Assembly (NCBI GenBank): GCA_017436905.1
Contig: JAFSCF010000014.1
Span: forward strand, 99,082 to 163,081
Length of the DNA: 64,000 nucleotides
From: Clostridia bacterium
GTDB taxonomy: Bacteria > Bacillota > Clostridia > UMGS1810
Direction: 5' to 3'
Under the pieces are notes generated by a model that saw only the letters and a program-made list of their open reading frames with translations, was not told the DNA's origin and searched no databases. The position numbers were made by a program, and so were the translations under genes. Shown piece by piece: positions 44,831 through 56,600 of this stretch (position 1 is the first letter of the stretch; the number at the start of each line of letters is the position of its first letter).

Positions 44831-47596
44831 TTACTCAGCAACATCCATAGTATGGCTATAAACTCTCATCAAAGGCTTAAGACCATCATCCCATACGAAA
44901 ACCTTAAAGGCATCATAACCCTCAACTGTAGGTACGCTGACTGATGCTATTGTACCGGCATCAATTAAAACCTCATCAGTCGGAACATTAAAGCCAATCA
45001 ATTCATTCTCAGCATAGTATGCAACATATACCTTTGTAATGTCTGCTGTGCTGTTATAGATTTCAAAAGAAATAGCATTTCCGGCACTGTCATCCACGGC
45101 ATCTACAAAACTCACCTTATATTCAGCATCGGATGTGGTTGTAAATGTGCCCGTGCAAGCTGCAGCCTCAGAAATCGTGCTACCTGATAAAGCCCTGATA
45201 CCGGAATAATCCAGAACATAAGAAGAATCTGCAGCAAGATCTTTCGGCGTAACTGTCATCTTACAGAAATCGGGATATATAAAGTCTGCATCAAATGCAA
45301 CGGGTTTATAGTTACCGCCTGCATTAACATCAACTCTGAGCATATCCGCTGTACCAATCACCGGCTGATTAAAGTTCATTGAAAAGGTATTATTTGCCTG
45401 AGACACATCACCAATTATACTTAATGTATGTTCTTCTTCCCATGGCTTGATTTTCCAAAGTGTAAAGTCGTCCAATAAAACAGTCTGGCTATCATTGCAT
45501 AGTTCATCATTTAACAGAGTTCTGCCCGCACTAAGTGCATAAACCGTGATTGCATCACCTGCGTTGTAATAGTTTGAAAGGTCTTTTTCTGTACTCCAAA
45601 CAAGTTTGCCGGTTGTGCTGTCAACGACAGCAAATGTTTGTTGAGTACCATCAACAGACCAAATGATATTGTACCAATGATCTGTTTCTAAAGCCGCCAA
45701 CTCTGCAGGTTCTGCACCGTGAATGCCGATATATGGATTACCTTCTTCATCGGATACAATTCTTGCAATATTTGTGTGGTATGATAACTCTTTTGCTGCA
45801 GCAAAGCGGAGATTTGCACCGCCATTCGGATATTCACCGTTGTCTTTACCTGCAGCCAAATTATTTACGATCATTTCGTTTTCGTTCCTAGCCGCAATTT
45901 CCTTCAAATTGATTCGATAAGTCAATACAAGTTGTTCATAAACCGTTTCGCCATTTACGTTCTTTGTTTCCGGTGTAAATGTGTTGACAGTTTTCAATGT
46001 TTCTAGACAGGCTCCAGTTCCGGAACCACCCGTTTTCATCTCCAACGCTTTATTTGTATAACCGCCATCAACATTAGCAATCATTCCTTCTGTATGGTTG
46101 CCGCCGGTAGTTAAGGGATAAGTAGATTTGTCTGCTTCGGTGTTGTAGCCATAACCACTTGCCTGTGCACCACTTTCAAATCCGTCTTCAATTTTAACGA
46201 TACCATTATAAATTGTTGTAAAGGAAATACTGCTTGTTATCGGAGCAACACCCTCATCATCAGCAAATTCGCTCAGGCTAACCGTATAGACGGTATTACC
46301 TTTCAGAGTATCTGTCCATGTAAATGTGTAGGTTGTGCTACTCTCTCTCGGTGAAACAGTTGCCGTAATGTTTGATGCGGTACCGCCTGCCACCAAAGTC
46401 ACGGTTTCAGGTACATCATTCATCGCTTTGTTAAAGTTAACTGTCAAGGTCTTTGTCTCAACCGGAACATTGTCTGCACCGCTTGCAGGTATAGAAGAAA
46501 CTACATCCGGTGCGGCAGACGGTGCGGAAGTGGCAAAAGTAAATTTTGCGCTGTCGCCCGCATCTGTTCCACTGCTGTTTTTAAGACCGGAAAGATTTAA
46601 GATATACGTTGAACCCTCTTCAAGAGCATCAGGAAGCGTCACCTTGTAGGTGTATGGGTTAGTCGTACTCTCAATACTGCAAGTACGTGTACCGCTGTCC
46701 ACCTTGGTTATCTTTACACTATCACTGTTATCCAGATCAATAATCTGGTCCGAAACCACAGAAACAGTTCTTGTTTCTGTCGGAACAGCCATACTGTCGC
46801 TAAGGTATGGAGTGGTCACAAACATCGGACCTGCAGTTTCAGGGTTAAACTCCGAAAGCTTTGCGTTATCTAATGTGATAAGTCCACCGCGGTTGTTAGA
46901 ACTTGAAGCGTTTATGCTATATGCACACAGCTTATTTTCAGATGATGTTGTTATTGATGCAGTACCGGATGTCACCGATGAGTAAGTTCTCGTAGCTGAA
47001 GTTGCAAGAACATTTCCGTCATCATCACATAACCAACCCCACATTGTATCATCATGAGCAATCATATCAATATGATAACATTTATCCGCTTCATACTGTC
47101 TGATAGGGGTAGCTACGTACGAGTCGTTGGTTGTGCATATCCATCCATCATTACGAAGCTGAAAAAGGTCGTGTGCAATGTAGAAGTTAGCGTTAGTCTG
47201 ACTCATCTTGAAGTCATAAGAAAACGCATACCAAGTGCCACTGTTGGCAGAGGAACCTAAATCGAGCGCTTTTGTATAAAGCGAACGGTTTGCATATGTC
47301 TGGCCATAATCTGCATCTGAAGTTGGGTACGCCTGGAACATATGGTTATTTATATTATTGGGGTCAGCAATAATCTGACCATAGCCGGATGCGATGGTTG
47401 TATTCGGTGCTGAAAATACATCACCGGGCAGAGCAGAGTCACCATTATTCAGGTTGTAGTCGCCTGCTGCGGTTGCATCAAAATTATCTTCGCAGACAAT
47501 CATTCCGCTTGGTTTTGTGATAGGCGTTGCCGACACACCAGTCGCTGCCAACAGCATCATTAGGCTCAAAAGAATTGATGTTGTCTTTTTAAACAT
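44831..47596 (-). CDS. Exported Ig-like / concanavalin-like repeat protein
   Basis: A 921-residue secreted protein with a signal peptide (about 1-23) and no SLH domains or membrane anchor. Residues 30-260 form a laminin-G/concanavalin-like region (WYAFSYDFKMSQ..., IDMIAHDDTMWGWLCDD...). Two Big_5-type Ig-like modules (about 265-470) are marked by TVSVVSDQIIDL and SIPASGADNVPVETKTLTVNFNKAM. A second lectin-like region and further Ig-like modules follow. The N-terminal part is closely similar to the next gene upstream, so the two are tandem duplicates. A glycan-binding role on the cell surface is likely. Confidence 0.7.
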   Translation of the reverse strand: MFKKTTSILLSLMMLLAATGVSATPITKPSGMIVCEDNFDATAAGDYNLNNGDSALPGDVFSAPNTTIASGYGQIIADPNNINNHMFQAYPTSDADYGQTYANRSLYTKALDLGSSANSGTWYAFSYDFKMSQTNANFYIAHDLFQLRNDGWICTTNDSYVATPIRQYEADKCYHIDMIAHDDTMWGWLCDDDGNVLATSATRTYSSVTSGTASITTSSENKLCAYSINASSSNNRGGLITLDNAKLSEFNPETAGPMFVTTPYLSDSMAVPTETRTVSVVSDQIIDLDNSDSVKITKVDSGTRTCSIESTTNPYTYKVTLPDALEEGSTYILNLSGLKNSSGTDAGDSAKFTFATSAPSAAPDVVSSIPASGADNVPVETKTLTVNFNKAMNDVPETVTLVAGGTASNITATVSPRESSTTYTFTWTDTLKGNTVYTVSLSEFADDEGVAPITSSISFTTIYNGIVKIEDGFESGAQASGYGYNTEADKSTYPLTTGGNHTEGMIANVDGGYTNKALEMKTGGSGTGACLETLKTVNTFTPETKNVNGETVYEQLVLTYRINLKEIAARNENEMIVNNLAAGKDNGEYPNGGANLRFAAAKELSYHTNIARIVSDEEGNPYIGIHGAEPAELAALETDHWYNIIWSVDGTQQTFAVVDSTTGKLVWSTEKDLSNYYNAGDAITVYALSAGRTLLNDELCNDSQTVLLDDFTLWKIKPWEEEHTLSIIGDVSQANNTFSMNFNQPVIGTADMLRVDVNAGGNYKPVAFDADFIYPDFCKMTVTPKDLAADSSYVLDYSGIRALSGSTISEAAACTGTFTTTSDAEYKVSFVDAVDDSAGNAISFEIYNSTADITKVYVAYYAENELIGFNVPTDEVLIDAGTIASVSVPTVEGYDAFKVFVWDDGLKPLMRVYSHTMDVAE

Positions 47597-47648
47597 TGTA
47601 CTTTCTCTCCTTTAAAAAATTTTTAAGAGGAAATTTCACAGGGATAAT

Positions 47649-49073
47649 TTAATTAGTAGTTCCTACGGCTAAGGGAATCGGCCCATACACGCAGTCCAAC
47701 AAAGCAATACAAACCTCAGCATCTGCAGACACCGTACCTAAATTAAAGTTTATGGTGCAAGTATCCTCGCCGTCACCCTCATTTAACACAGGTGCACTTG
47801 TCAATGTCTGCATATCATAGGCAAGCATTTTTCCCTCCTGATACACCATCACCAAAACCTCACCGTCAAAGGTGGGATAATCATATTCATCTTCAATGGT
47901 AAAGGTAATGGGTGTTAAGTTCTCAGCAGGAGAACCGATTTCTTCAATCGTTACAGGCTTCCAGAGATGCAAATCCTCTGTGGTGAAATAATATGTGTCT
48001 GTGCAGTAAAGACCTTCGGTATTCTTTACATTAGCAAACGAAACAACATACTTTGTGTTTCTTTCTAAAAGACCGGTATAATTCACAGTAATCGCGCGAC
48101 TGCCGGGAGTCAATGAAAGTGATGCACCCGATACCGCTGTAACTGTTTCCTCTTCATTAATCTTACCAAAAACAATCACCTCAGTTTGCGTAGCATCTAT
48201 CAATACATCCTGATCAAAATTAAAACATAATGTGACATTTCTCTGCACATCTTCAGCATTATTGCTGATTGTTGAACTCTCACAAGAAGGATTAACGGTT
48301 GCAGGATTATACTCAACAAGCATTGCGTTATCTAAAGAAATCGTGAATCCGGAGTGACCGCTTCTCACTCTGTATGCACCAAGTTTCTTATCAGCTGATG
48401 CATATTGTACAACATTCGAAGAGGCAAGGATATTTCCATTTGCATCATAGAATTTACCCCACATAACATCATCATGTGCAATCACCTCAATATGATACCA
48501 TGTGTCTGCTGCACAGGTTACACCTGTACTGGTAAAGCCATTGGAGCTATTTGTAGCGTCCGAAAAATCACATATACTGTCTGTAGGTTGTATTTTTAAG
48601 TCGCCTGCCTGTATCCAAAAAAGACCTTCCGCAAGCCAAAATGTTCTGGTGCTGTCGCTGTACTTAAAATCATAAGAAAACTCATACCAGTTTCCATCGG
48701 CATCCGAACCCAAATCTAGTTCACGCGTTCTAAGTGCTCTCGCAACAGTATATGGATTGGGATTTAATCCTGCCCTGAATACTTTGTTGGTAGTATTGTC
48801 AGGTTCTGTATATTCGATAATCTCGCCAAAACCACAGCAATCATTCTCTTTGTCAGTAAAGAGGTCTGGTGTGTACTCTGGTACTGAAAACACGTCGCTG
48901 TAATAAGCATCAGTACGATTTGATTTCGTGTTATAGGTGCCTGCTGTCGCAGAGTCAAAATCATCTGTGTAGGTGATTTTTCCGCTGTCTTCGGGGATAA
49001 CCTCTGCCGATACACCAAATGCTGATAAAACCAAAACCATACTCAAAACAATTGTCAGAATTTTCTTTAACAT
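47649..49073 (-). CDS. Exported concanavalin-like / Ig-like protein (tandem paralogue)
   Basis: A 474-residue secreted protein with a 23-residue signal peptide. The region WYEFSYDFKYSD...WYHIEVIAHDDVMWGKFYD (about 25-255) matches the start of the neighbouring 921-residue protein block by block. One Big_5-type Ig-like module (about 260-360, SSTISNNAEDVQRNVTLCFNFD) and a C-terminal beta domain follow. Gaps of 52 and 23 bases to the flanking genes place it in the same operon. Probable surface glycan binding. Confidence 0.7.
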   Translation of the reverse strand: MLKKILTIVLSMVLVLSAFGVSAEVIPEDSGKITYTDDFDSATAGTYNTKSNRTDAYYSDVFSVPEYTPDLFTDKENDCCGFGEIIEYTEPDNTTNKVFRAGLNPNPYTVARALRTRELDLGSDADGNWYEFSYDFKYSDSTRTFWLAEGLFWIQAGDLKIQPTDSICDFSDATNSSNGFTSTGVTCAADTWYHIEVIAHDDVMWGKFYDANGNILASSNVVQYASADKKLGAYRVRSGHSGFTISLDNAMLVEYNPATVNPSCESSTISNNAEDVQRNVTLCFNFDQDVLIDATQTEVIVFGKINEEETVTAVSGASLSLTPGSRAITVNYTGLLERNTKYVVSFANVKNTEGLYCTDTYYFTTEDLHLWKPVTIEEIGSPAENLTPITFTIEDEYDYPTFDGEVLVMVYQEGKMLAYDMQTLTSAPVLNEGDGEDTCTINFNLGTVSADAEVCIALLDCVYGPIPLAVGTTN

Positions 49074-49096
49074 GGTCCTCCTCCTTTCTTTTATAA

Positions 49097-51787
49097 TCAG
49101 TCATAAATATAGAAGATGTTATCAAAAATACGATAATTATAATAGCGAACATATGCCTTTACAGTATTGCCCGTAGCTGCTGAAGGGAGTTCTGAGAAAG
49201 GAATTAGTTCGACACGGTCGGTTTTTACGTGGTATAAAACCGTATTAGAATACTTTTGAGTTTTCCCTGAAATAAGTCGTGTACCATCAGATATGCCATC
49301 ATAATCAAAGATAAATTTATTATCAATAATCTTATCAATTCTGACAAATGCAGAAATATGATAACTATTATCAGGCATGGGTATCGTGGTGTCTTGATGG
49401 CTTCCAAAATCGAACATTTTTTCAAGATATGTGATTTCCCCTGCATCATTCATTCTGAAACGAATCACATCGCCTCGATTGATAATGGTGTCAAAGTCAG
49501 CCGCGTCCTCTCTTATAAGAGTCGGACGTTCACCAGTCGTCATATTATCGCTATTAATTCTGTAAAGTAACAGGGTATCTTCGGGGATAAAATAGTTCAT
49601 TCTGTTACCATCGCCAGCCAAACTTAATGTCCAGCCGTGATTGCCCTGTTCATCCATGCTTTTGATAACTTTTTCAACTACATAGCAATATTCGGAAACG
49701 TCGAGGAGTGATGTTGTGGTTTCGCCCACTTCAACAATCTCATTGCTGTCAATACGCACCAGACAGGAAAGCATATTATCCTCATCAGCATCATACCCCT
49801 TCAGATAAAACTGTGAATTATTCAACTGACTCGCTTTTATAACAGAAAATAATTTTTCTGCAGGATTCATCGACATGGCAGGTGCACTGTCAACGAACAC
49901 TACCGCATCTGAAGTAAAACCATATCTGTTGTTAACTACTCCAAGACGAACGTAACTTTTTGAGCCGGCATCAAGTTGCATATCCAAACTGGTTGCAGCG
50001 TCCTCTTTTACAGTTCTGACAACAGCAGTATCAACCTCACGGATTACATCATCATAAACTCGGTAACGGATGAGTTGTCTTTGCTTCAGGTCAACGTCAT
50101 CCACACCATTGACACTATAGGATGTACTTCCACTATCAACCATAACACCATCCAAAATAAATCTTGGAGAAGTTTTAAGGGTTAAAAAATTACCGTTTAT
50201 ATCCATAATCTTAAGCATAGTAACCTTATCCAAAGGTCCGCCATCGACACCGCCTGCAATCAGGTATCCGTAATTCAAGCCCTCAGCACCTGAAATAACC
50301 TTGTAGTAAGTCAGTTTTCCATAATTGTCATAAAAAGCCTCAATATAAAAACCCAGTTTCAATTCCGGCAGTACATTACTTTGGGTAAATCTCTTATAAC
50401 CGCTGCCGTAATATCTCTTTCTTCCGTTAATAGTGAAGGAATCAGTTCCTTCCATTTTTTCAATCATACCGGTTTCGCTACGGTCAGAAGCATAGAGTTG
50501 GGCATACTTTGCATCGGCAAAGCCCCATGTAATTACCCCATTAGAAATGGTAAAAGAATCACAAGCAATGCCAACTACCATTCCGGCTTTGATATCAGAA
50601 ATTTTAGCTATTTTTTTACCAATGTAAACTTCCATGACATCTATATCTGAAAAATCAACAATTTGCTTATCTTTGCCGGTTCTCAAAGTCAGGGTGCTTC
50701 CGTTCACTCCCTCAACAATAGCCTGATGCAAAAGCGTCATGTGAATAACATCATAGCGACCATCATCATCTGTATCCAAAAAGGTGGCGCTTCCGCTGTC
50801 AAGCAATCCAAACAGTGCTTTGGTCGGTGTCCACGCTTTGCCGTTTATTATCAGAAGGCCTTGTTTATCTACCAATATTTCTTCTTCATCCACATCGGTA
50901 ATTTCAATATATTTGCCTTTGTCTGTAACGGTACCAATTTCATCAGCAGCTAAGGTTATGTTTTCTTCCGTATTATAAGCATAAATGCTGATAACCTCAT
51001 CACCGTGAACGCCAGGTACTGTATAATAAGTCACTTCGGCACCAACAAGTTCATTGGGGATTTCAATACGGGAATATAATGTTATTCCGTTAATTCTTAC
51101 ACGGTTAGCACCAACCTTGGGCACACCAATACCTATACGTGAGTTAGCCTCAATGGTTCCTGTGCCGTCCGAAAGTTCCCATACTTCCCATAAGCAGCCG
51201 GGACCTCCGCTGATATTTTTATATGTAACAAAGGGAACTCCCATAGCGTTAGCTGTTATTTCAGCAACCTCTTCAGTTGTCAGTTTCTCTTCATCAGCAA
51301 TGGTTACACCCTTAAACAGACCAATTTTAGAAGCCAGATTGACGTAATCCCCCAAGTCGCCGCCTTCTTCTTTCACAATTGCTTCATAACCTAATGCTTT
51401 AACAAAGGAAACAAGGGCTTCAGTTTTCGTAACAGGATTTGAGGGATTAAATTTTCCTTCTTCATCCGTTTGCATATAACCCATAGCAAGAACATTTATA
51501 ATGTCACTTGCATATTCATTAGCTGCAATATCAGAAGCATACTTTGCCGCTGATTCGTCTGTCACATCTTCGTTGTGCATTGTTTTACTCATAACTGTAA
51601 GCGTATGTGCAAAACTTGCGCGGCTAAAAGATTTGGGAATCAATCCAAAATTACCCGGCTCTTCTACAATGCCTAAATCATAAACAAGTTGGCATTTGGA
51701 GGCATCTGCCGCTGACACGGGAAGAGCAAAAAGCATAGATAAGCCCAATGTCAATATCAAAAACAATGCAAAAAATCGTTTTAACAT
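49097..51787 (-). CDS. SLH-domain surface protein with large beta-rich region
   Basis: An 896-residue exported protein with a signal peptide (about 1-26). The N-terminus (about 30-190) is a set of degenerate S-layer homology repeats (FSRASFAHTLTVMSK, GKFNPSNPVTKTEALVSFVKAL, LTTEEVAEITANAMG), which bind pyruvylated wall polymers. The rest is a long array of small beta modules (OB- or barrel-like; for example NGSTLTLRTGKD, NFLTLKTSP) of no recognised family. Start 3 bases after the previous SLH gene. Probable scaffold or binding protein of the locus. Confidence 0.72.
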   Translation of the reverse strand: MLKRFFALFLILTLGLSMLFALPVSAADASKCQLVYDLGIVEEPGNFGLIPKSFSRASFAHTLTVMSKTMHNEDVTDESAAKYASDIAANEYASDIINVLAMGYMQTDEEGKFNPSNPVTKTEALVSFVKALGYEAIVKEEGGDLGDYVNLASKIGLFKGVTIADEEKLTTEEVAEITANAMGVPFVTYKNISGGPGCLWEVWELSDGTGTIEANSRIGIGVPKVGANRVRINGITLYSRIEIPNELVGAEVTYYTVPGVHGDEVISIYAYNTEENITLAADEIGTVTDKGKYIEITDVDEEEILVDKQGLLIINGKAWTPTKALFGLLDSGSATFLDTDDDGRYDVIHMTLLHQAIVEGVNGSTLTLRTGKDKQIVDFSDIDVMEVYIGKKIAKISDIKAGMVVGIACDSFTISNGVITWGFADAKYAQLYASDRSETGMIEKMEGTDSFTINGRKRYYGSGYKRFTQSNVLPELKLGFYIEAFYDNYGKLTYYKVISGAEGLNYGYLIAGGVDGGPLDKVTMLKIMDINGNFLTLKTSPRFILDGVMVDSGSTSYSVNGVDDVDLKQRQLIRYRVYDDVIREVDTAVVRTVKEDAATSLDMQLDAGSKSYVRLGVVNNRYGFTSDAVVFVDSAPAMSMNPAEKLFSVIKASQLNNSQFYLKGYDADEDNMLSCLVRIDSNEIVEVGETTTSLLDVSEYCYVVEKVIKSMDEQGNHGWTLSLAGDGNRMNYFIPEDTLLLYRINSDNMTTGERPTLIREDAADFDTIINRGDVIRFRMNDAGEITYLEKMFDFGSHQDTTIPMPDNSYHISAFVRIDKIIDNKFIFDYDGISDGTRLISGKTQKYSNTVLYHVKTDRVELIPFSELPSAATGNTVKAYVRYYNYRIFDNIFYIYD

Positions 51788-51790
51788 AAC

Positions 51791-53602
51791 TTATACCTCC
51801 CCAAGCCTTTCTGCAAGACGGCAAAGAATTGCACAAGCCTCAGCACGGGATAAATGAGCCTTGGGATTAAAGTTACCCTGCTCATCACCTCCAAAGATTC
51901 CTGCTGTACGAACAATTTTCACTGCTTCTTTTGCATAATCGGAAATCATCGCCTCATCAGCAAAGTCAGCCGCCTCGCCCGATTGCTCCGCACCATACTT
52001 TTCAAGAACTCTCGAAAGGATTACTGCAGCATCCTGACGGATAATGTTCGTGCCTACACCAAAACTTTCGCCCATACCTTGAATTAAACCGTTTTCATAG
52101 GCTGTCATAACAAATTTTGTGTAGTATGCATCCTCAGGCACATCGCCGAATGTGCTTTCGCTATCTGTTACGGTCATACCAAGAGCACCGACTAAAATTT
52201 TTATAAAATCCTGTCTGTAAATATTGCCTGAAGCGTTAAAGGTGTCTTTTGCTGTGCCATTAATTGCGCCTTTTTTGTAAAGTTTTTCAATATATTCCTT
52301 CGCCCAGTAATCCTCTGCAACATCCCGGAAGGGGAAAGATGCAGAGTTATATCCTGAATTTGATGAGGGTGGTTCAACATTCAATACCGGAGATGTTTTA
52401 CCGGAACTCATTGGTCTGCTGCCGCCGTTACCACCATTACTGGCGCCTTCCTCTCTGACGGGAAGGGATTTTTCGAATAAAGTTTCAACATCTGTCATAG
52501 TGTAACAATCGTCTGCACCTGTCAAAACGCTATTGAGAACACTAATCAATTCATAAGAGTCTAAAGAAGCATCATCAAGGATATCTCTGACATTGGCAAA
52601 TTCACCAGCATAGGGATTTGGGTTACCTTCTGCATCTGTTTCTGCAATTAGTTCCGCAAGTGCTTCACGGGTTTCAAGATTACGAAACATACCCATTAAA
52701 ACAAAATCCTTAAAATCTTTCTCCAGCAGTTCGTTGGCTGTATATTCTCCGGCATTCGCAACATATTCTCCTGCTTTCACAGATGCCAGAACTGTACTCT
52801 GTTCATCACCAAGGTTGGAAAAATCAGAACCCTCGCCAATTGCAATATTCCAATATTTTCCTACTCCAGTACCGTTGTAGGTGTTTAAAACAGTCAAAGT
52901 GTCTTCCTCTGTTTTAAGGCGAGTCCATACTGCCGCCTCGTTAAAATAAGTAAACACTGTGGAGGTTGTAAAGTCTTCCTCTCCTTTTATCTGATAATAA
53001 ATCTTATGGAATATTGTCTTGTCTGTAAGATTTTTATAATAATTGATATCTGCTGAGTTTTTACGAAGAATTTCTTTCGGGGTAAGACGAGTCACTCCGT
53101 CTGTATCAAATGTACCGTTGATGTCTTCGTCAATAATACTTCCGCAGTTTTCTGCATTGCTTCCATTTAAGTTATCAATAAGAATTTCGATATCACCTAT
53201 GCTAACGTGTTCAAAAGTACCAATACTGTAAACTTCTGAACCTAAGTAACTGATGACCACACTGTATACCCCTGTAGCAAGGTCGCTGCTCATCTGACAG
53301 GTATGCTCAATTTTGCCGTCATCATCAACATACACTACTTTGATGTATTCAACATTCAAAGCATCAAGATCCGATTTGGATGTAACAGCAGCAACACAAG
53401 CTGCTGTCGCATCTTCATCATTATCAATTGTCGGCAGAACAAAGATAAGCACCGGAGTTCCTTCTTCCGCCGTTGTTGTAGCTTCAATCGTTACGGTGCC
53501 GTTAACGGCAGTAACGGACTCGGATTCGTCAGCCATGGTCACAGAGGATGCGCCTACAATGAACAATGCAAAAAGCAAAAGGACTAATATTCTTTTTTTC
53601 AT
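51791..53602 (-). CDS. SLH-domain surface protein
   Basis: A 603-residue exported protein: signal peptide (about 1-25), an N-terminal beta domain that begins TVTIEATTTAEEGTP, a helical middle region, a Gly/Ser/Pro-rich linker (about 385-420), and three C-terminal SLH repeats (about 425-600: FRDVAEDYWAKEYIEKLY, FGDVPEDAYYTKFVM, FADEAMISDYAKEAV), each with the ITRAE-like block (YRQDF, IRQDA, LSRAE). The SLH set anchors it to the wall. The middle region is unknown. Confidence 0.8.
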   Translation of the reverse strand: MKKRILVLLLFALFIVGASSVTMADESESVTAVNGTVTIEATTTAEEGTPVLIFVLPTIDNDEDATAACVAAVTSKSDLDALNVEYIKVVYVDDDGKIEHTCQMSSDLATGVYSVVISYLGSEVYSIGTFEHVSIGDIEILIDNLNGSNAENCGSIIDEDINGTFDTDGVTRLTPKEILRKNSADINYYKNLTDKTIFHKIYYQIKGEEDFTTSTVFTYFNEAAVWTRLKTEEDTLTVLNTYNGTGVGKYWNIAIGEGSDFSNLGDEQSTVLASVKAGEYVANAGEYTANELLEKDFKDFVLMGMFRNLETREALAELIAETDAEGNPNPYAGEFANVRDILDDASLDSYELISVLNSVLTGADDCYTMTDVETLFEKSLPVREEGASNGGNGGSRPMSSGKTSPVLNVEPPSSNSGYNSASFPFRDVAEDYWAKEYIEKLYKKGAINGTAKDTFNASGNIYRQDFIKILVGALGMTVTDSESTFGDVPEDAYYTKFVMTAYENGLIQGMGESFGVGTNIIRQDAAVILSRVLEKYGAEQSGEAADFADEAMISDYAKEAVKIVRTAGIFGGDEQGNFNPKAHLSRAEACAILCRLAERLGEV

Positions 53603-53617
53603 TTATCGCTCTCCTCC

Positions 53618-56600
53618 TTAATCACGCTGTAATTGGTATGTTTTTTCAGTTGTAAAACGTCCATCCTGAGATACAATCTTAATCTTCAGTTCGTTTACAC
53701 CATCGAACTTCAATGTGCCGGTTTTTTCAACTTTCTCATCATTAATGTAAATACTTGCATAATCGCTTACTTTGAAGCTATACTCTGCCTCTGTCATACC
53801 CTCAGGCACGCAAAAAACGGGGGCTTCACTTTCAGCATCGAGCATATGAATACCGGAAATCCCGAAATGAATCAGGTCTGCATGAGATGATAAGTAGTCG
53901 GGGCTTTCCCATTCAAAAACCTCGGTTTCATATTCATCAAACTCAATCTCAAACCATCCGTCATCATCTGCTTCATATACTTTTTTAGAGTACATGCCCT
54001 TAATCTCTTTTGCGCCATCTAAATAGATTCTGGCATCACGCTGAGTCTGGTCTGTGTTAACGGTGAAGAGATAAGACTTGCCGTCAAGACGTCTTGCTGT
54101 TGTCTTCAACCAGTCTGCACCGCCTGTGTTTATTTCATAATAAGGTGCAGGCTGAGCAGAAATAATGATAGGCTCCAAGTAATTCACTTCGTTCATAACC
54201 ATGGAAAATTCGTCCCATATCTGTTCACTGGTTTTGCCCATCCACGGATTTTCCAGGATTTCAAAATTTGTATATGTGTCTATCATTACAACACCCGCAC
54301 AAATTGCCTGGAAGGTCATATTGCGATATTCTTCTAACGTAGGACCGCGAAGGTCTCCTCTTGATGCGAAGTGGAACCCCTGCAGAATCATGCCAAGGGG
54401 TCTGCCCGGATTTAATTTATGTGCCAAACTTAGACGGTCATAAACCAAACTAATAGCTTGATCTTCTTTACCCGTAACGGGATAAGGGTCGTATGCTAAG
54501 ATATCATTCATCTTTGCATATATACCAGGGCGGTTGGCAATGGGATTATCAATTGCGCCAAAAGTAGGATGGTCAAGGTCAACGCCGCTCAGAATTTTCT
54601 GAACCCATTCCAGTTCAGGACCCCACTGTGTTGCGCGCAACTCATCGCTTGTCTTATAGGAACTGAGAGAAGGATGGTCTTTCCATGCATTTGCAATACG
54701 AGTCAGAACAGCCCGCAGTTCAGCCTGTGTTTTAACACGGCTTTGATATACACCGCTGAGTTTTTCCCATCTCATACCACCGGGATATAAGGAGAAAGTA
54801 GTACCCGTATCCTCCAAAGCCTTCAAATGTTCCTTAGAGTCTTGTCTTTTACCATAATTCAAGAACCAATCCTGACCGACGTAATTCCAGTTATCCCATG
54901 CAGGATTTTCAAAAATATCCTGTATTGCATTTCCAAAATCTTTCGCGGCATAAATGGATGTCATCAGCACTGGCTCACCATTTCTCGTCATACGGCCATA
55001 TTCATCAATATCCATAACCGTAGCAAAGTCTGCTTCACGTTTGTGCAAAGCCCACTCCTGCCGCTGAATCTCCTCGCCGGTTTCACTATCTATCAGAATG
55101 CTCTCAAGCCAGAAATCACCATTCATTGGGAGTGTTTTGGATGAAAAGCAAACGTCTACAACAGACGTTACATTCTCAACCATATTAGAAAGGTAAACCT
55201 TTCTGTCTTCATCGGTGATCTGGGTTGTTAAATTGATTTTAGATAAATCCCAAGCACCGTTAGCATCATTTATATAAGCGCGTACTTTGATGTCACCAAT
55301 GCCATCTTCTCCTTTAACGATGCCTTTATAAACAGGTTCCATCAAAACAGTATCCATTGGAGGGAATTTAACCTTGTAAAGATGCAAATCGTCTGTCCAG
55401 ACTGTTCCTGTGGAACCAATACCGTTCTGAATGTTAATTCTGATTTCATAGTATTCCGGCGTTCTCAGCTGGTTCAGCGCCTCAGGAATCTCAATGATGT
55501 TCTGAAGCAGCGTCCAGTCTGTGTCTCCGGTCCATTTAAAAAGTCTGTCCTCTGTCAACCATGTTTTCTGATCGTCATAAATCTGGATGATAGGTGATAA
55601 GTAGCCCTTATAGCCTTCACCGGTATTAGCATACTCCTCGCACTTAAACATAGCTGATGCTACGAGATAATCACCGGCTACAAATTCACCGGGCTTCGTT
55701 TTCCATGTAATACAGTAACCGCTCTCACCGTCTATAGTTTTAATGCAACCATTACTGTTATAACCTTCCTCTTTCATCAAAGTAGCATTACCGCTAGTGC
55801 TTAAAAGAGAGAACATTCCGTGATCATCATCTTCAAAGTCGTTATAATAAATCTCTGTCACATCATAATTGCTGGCATCAAAGGGAGTCGGCGTCATCTC
55901 GGCAATGCGGTCATCGGTGATTACATCATCATAGGGGGGATCAATAAATTTAATACCCGCATCCTTACCCAAAGACATAACATAATTATGTTCTGCCATA
56001 CCTAAGTTATACACCGCCATTGCTGTCTCTGCACGGGTTGCAGGGCTTTGGGGATACCACATATTTCCCTCGCGGCTATCCATAACATTTAAAGATGAAA
56101 CAAACGCAACAGCCTCTTTAGCATAATCGCTGATGTCTGAATCATCGGCATAAACAGTTGTTGCACTCTGATTTTCCTGAATACCCTGTTGCTTTAAATA
56201 GCGCATAAGGATAACTGCCAAATCCTGACGGGTAATCTCAGCGCCAACACCAAACATATTTTCAGAAACACCATTAATCAAACCGGATGCCGTAGCAATC
56301 ATAACATAGTCAGAATACCATGTACCTGCAGGCACATCATAGAAAATCAATGTCTTGTCACCTTTTTGCAGAGCCAGTGCCTCTGTCAGAATCTTTACAA
56401 ATTCCTCGCGCTTTAATGTATCCTCAGGATAAAATTTACCATCACCTTTACCATTGATAACACCCTTTTCAGCCAGACTCATAATTGCTTCATACGCAAT
56501 ATGTTCTGTCAACACATCATCAAAAGAAATCGGAACATCAATGGAGTCTTCCTCTGCCAGTATTGGCAGAGGAACGACAGACATTGCTAAAATTATAAAT

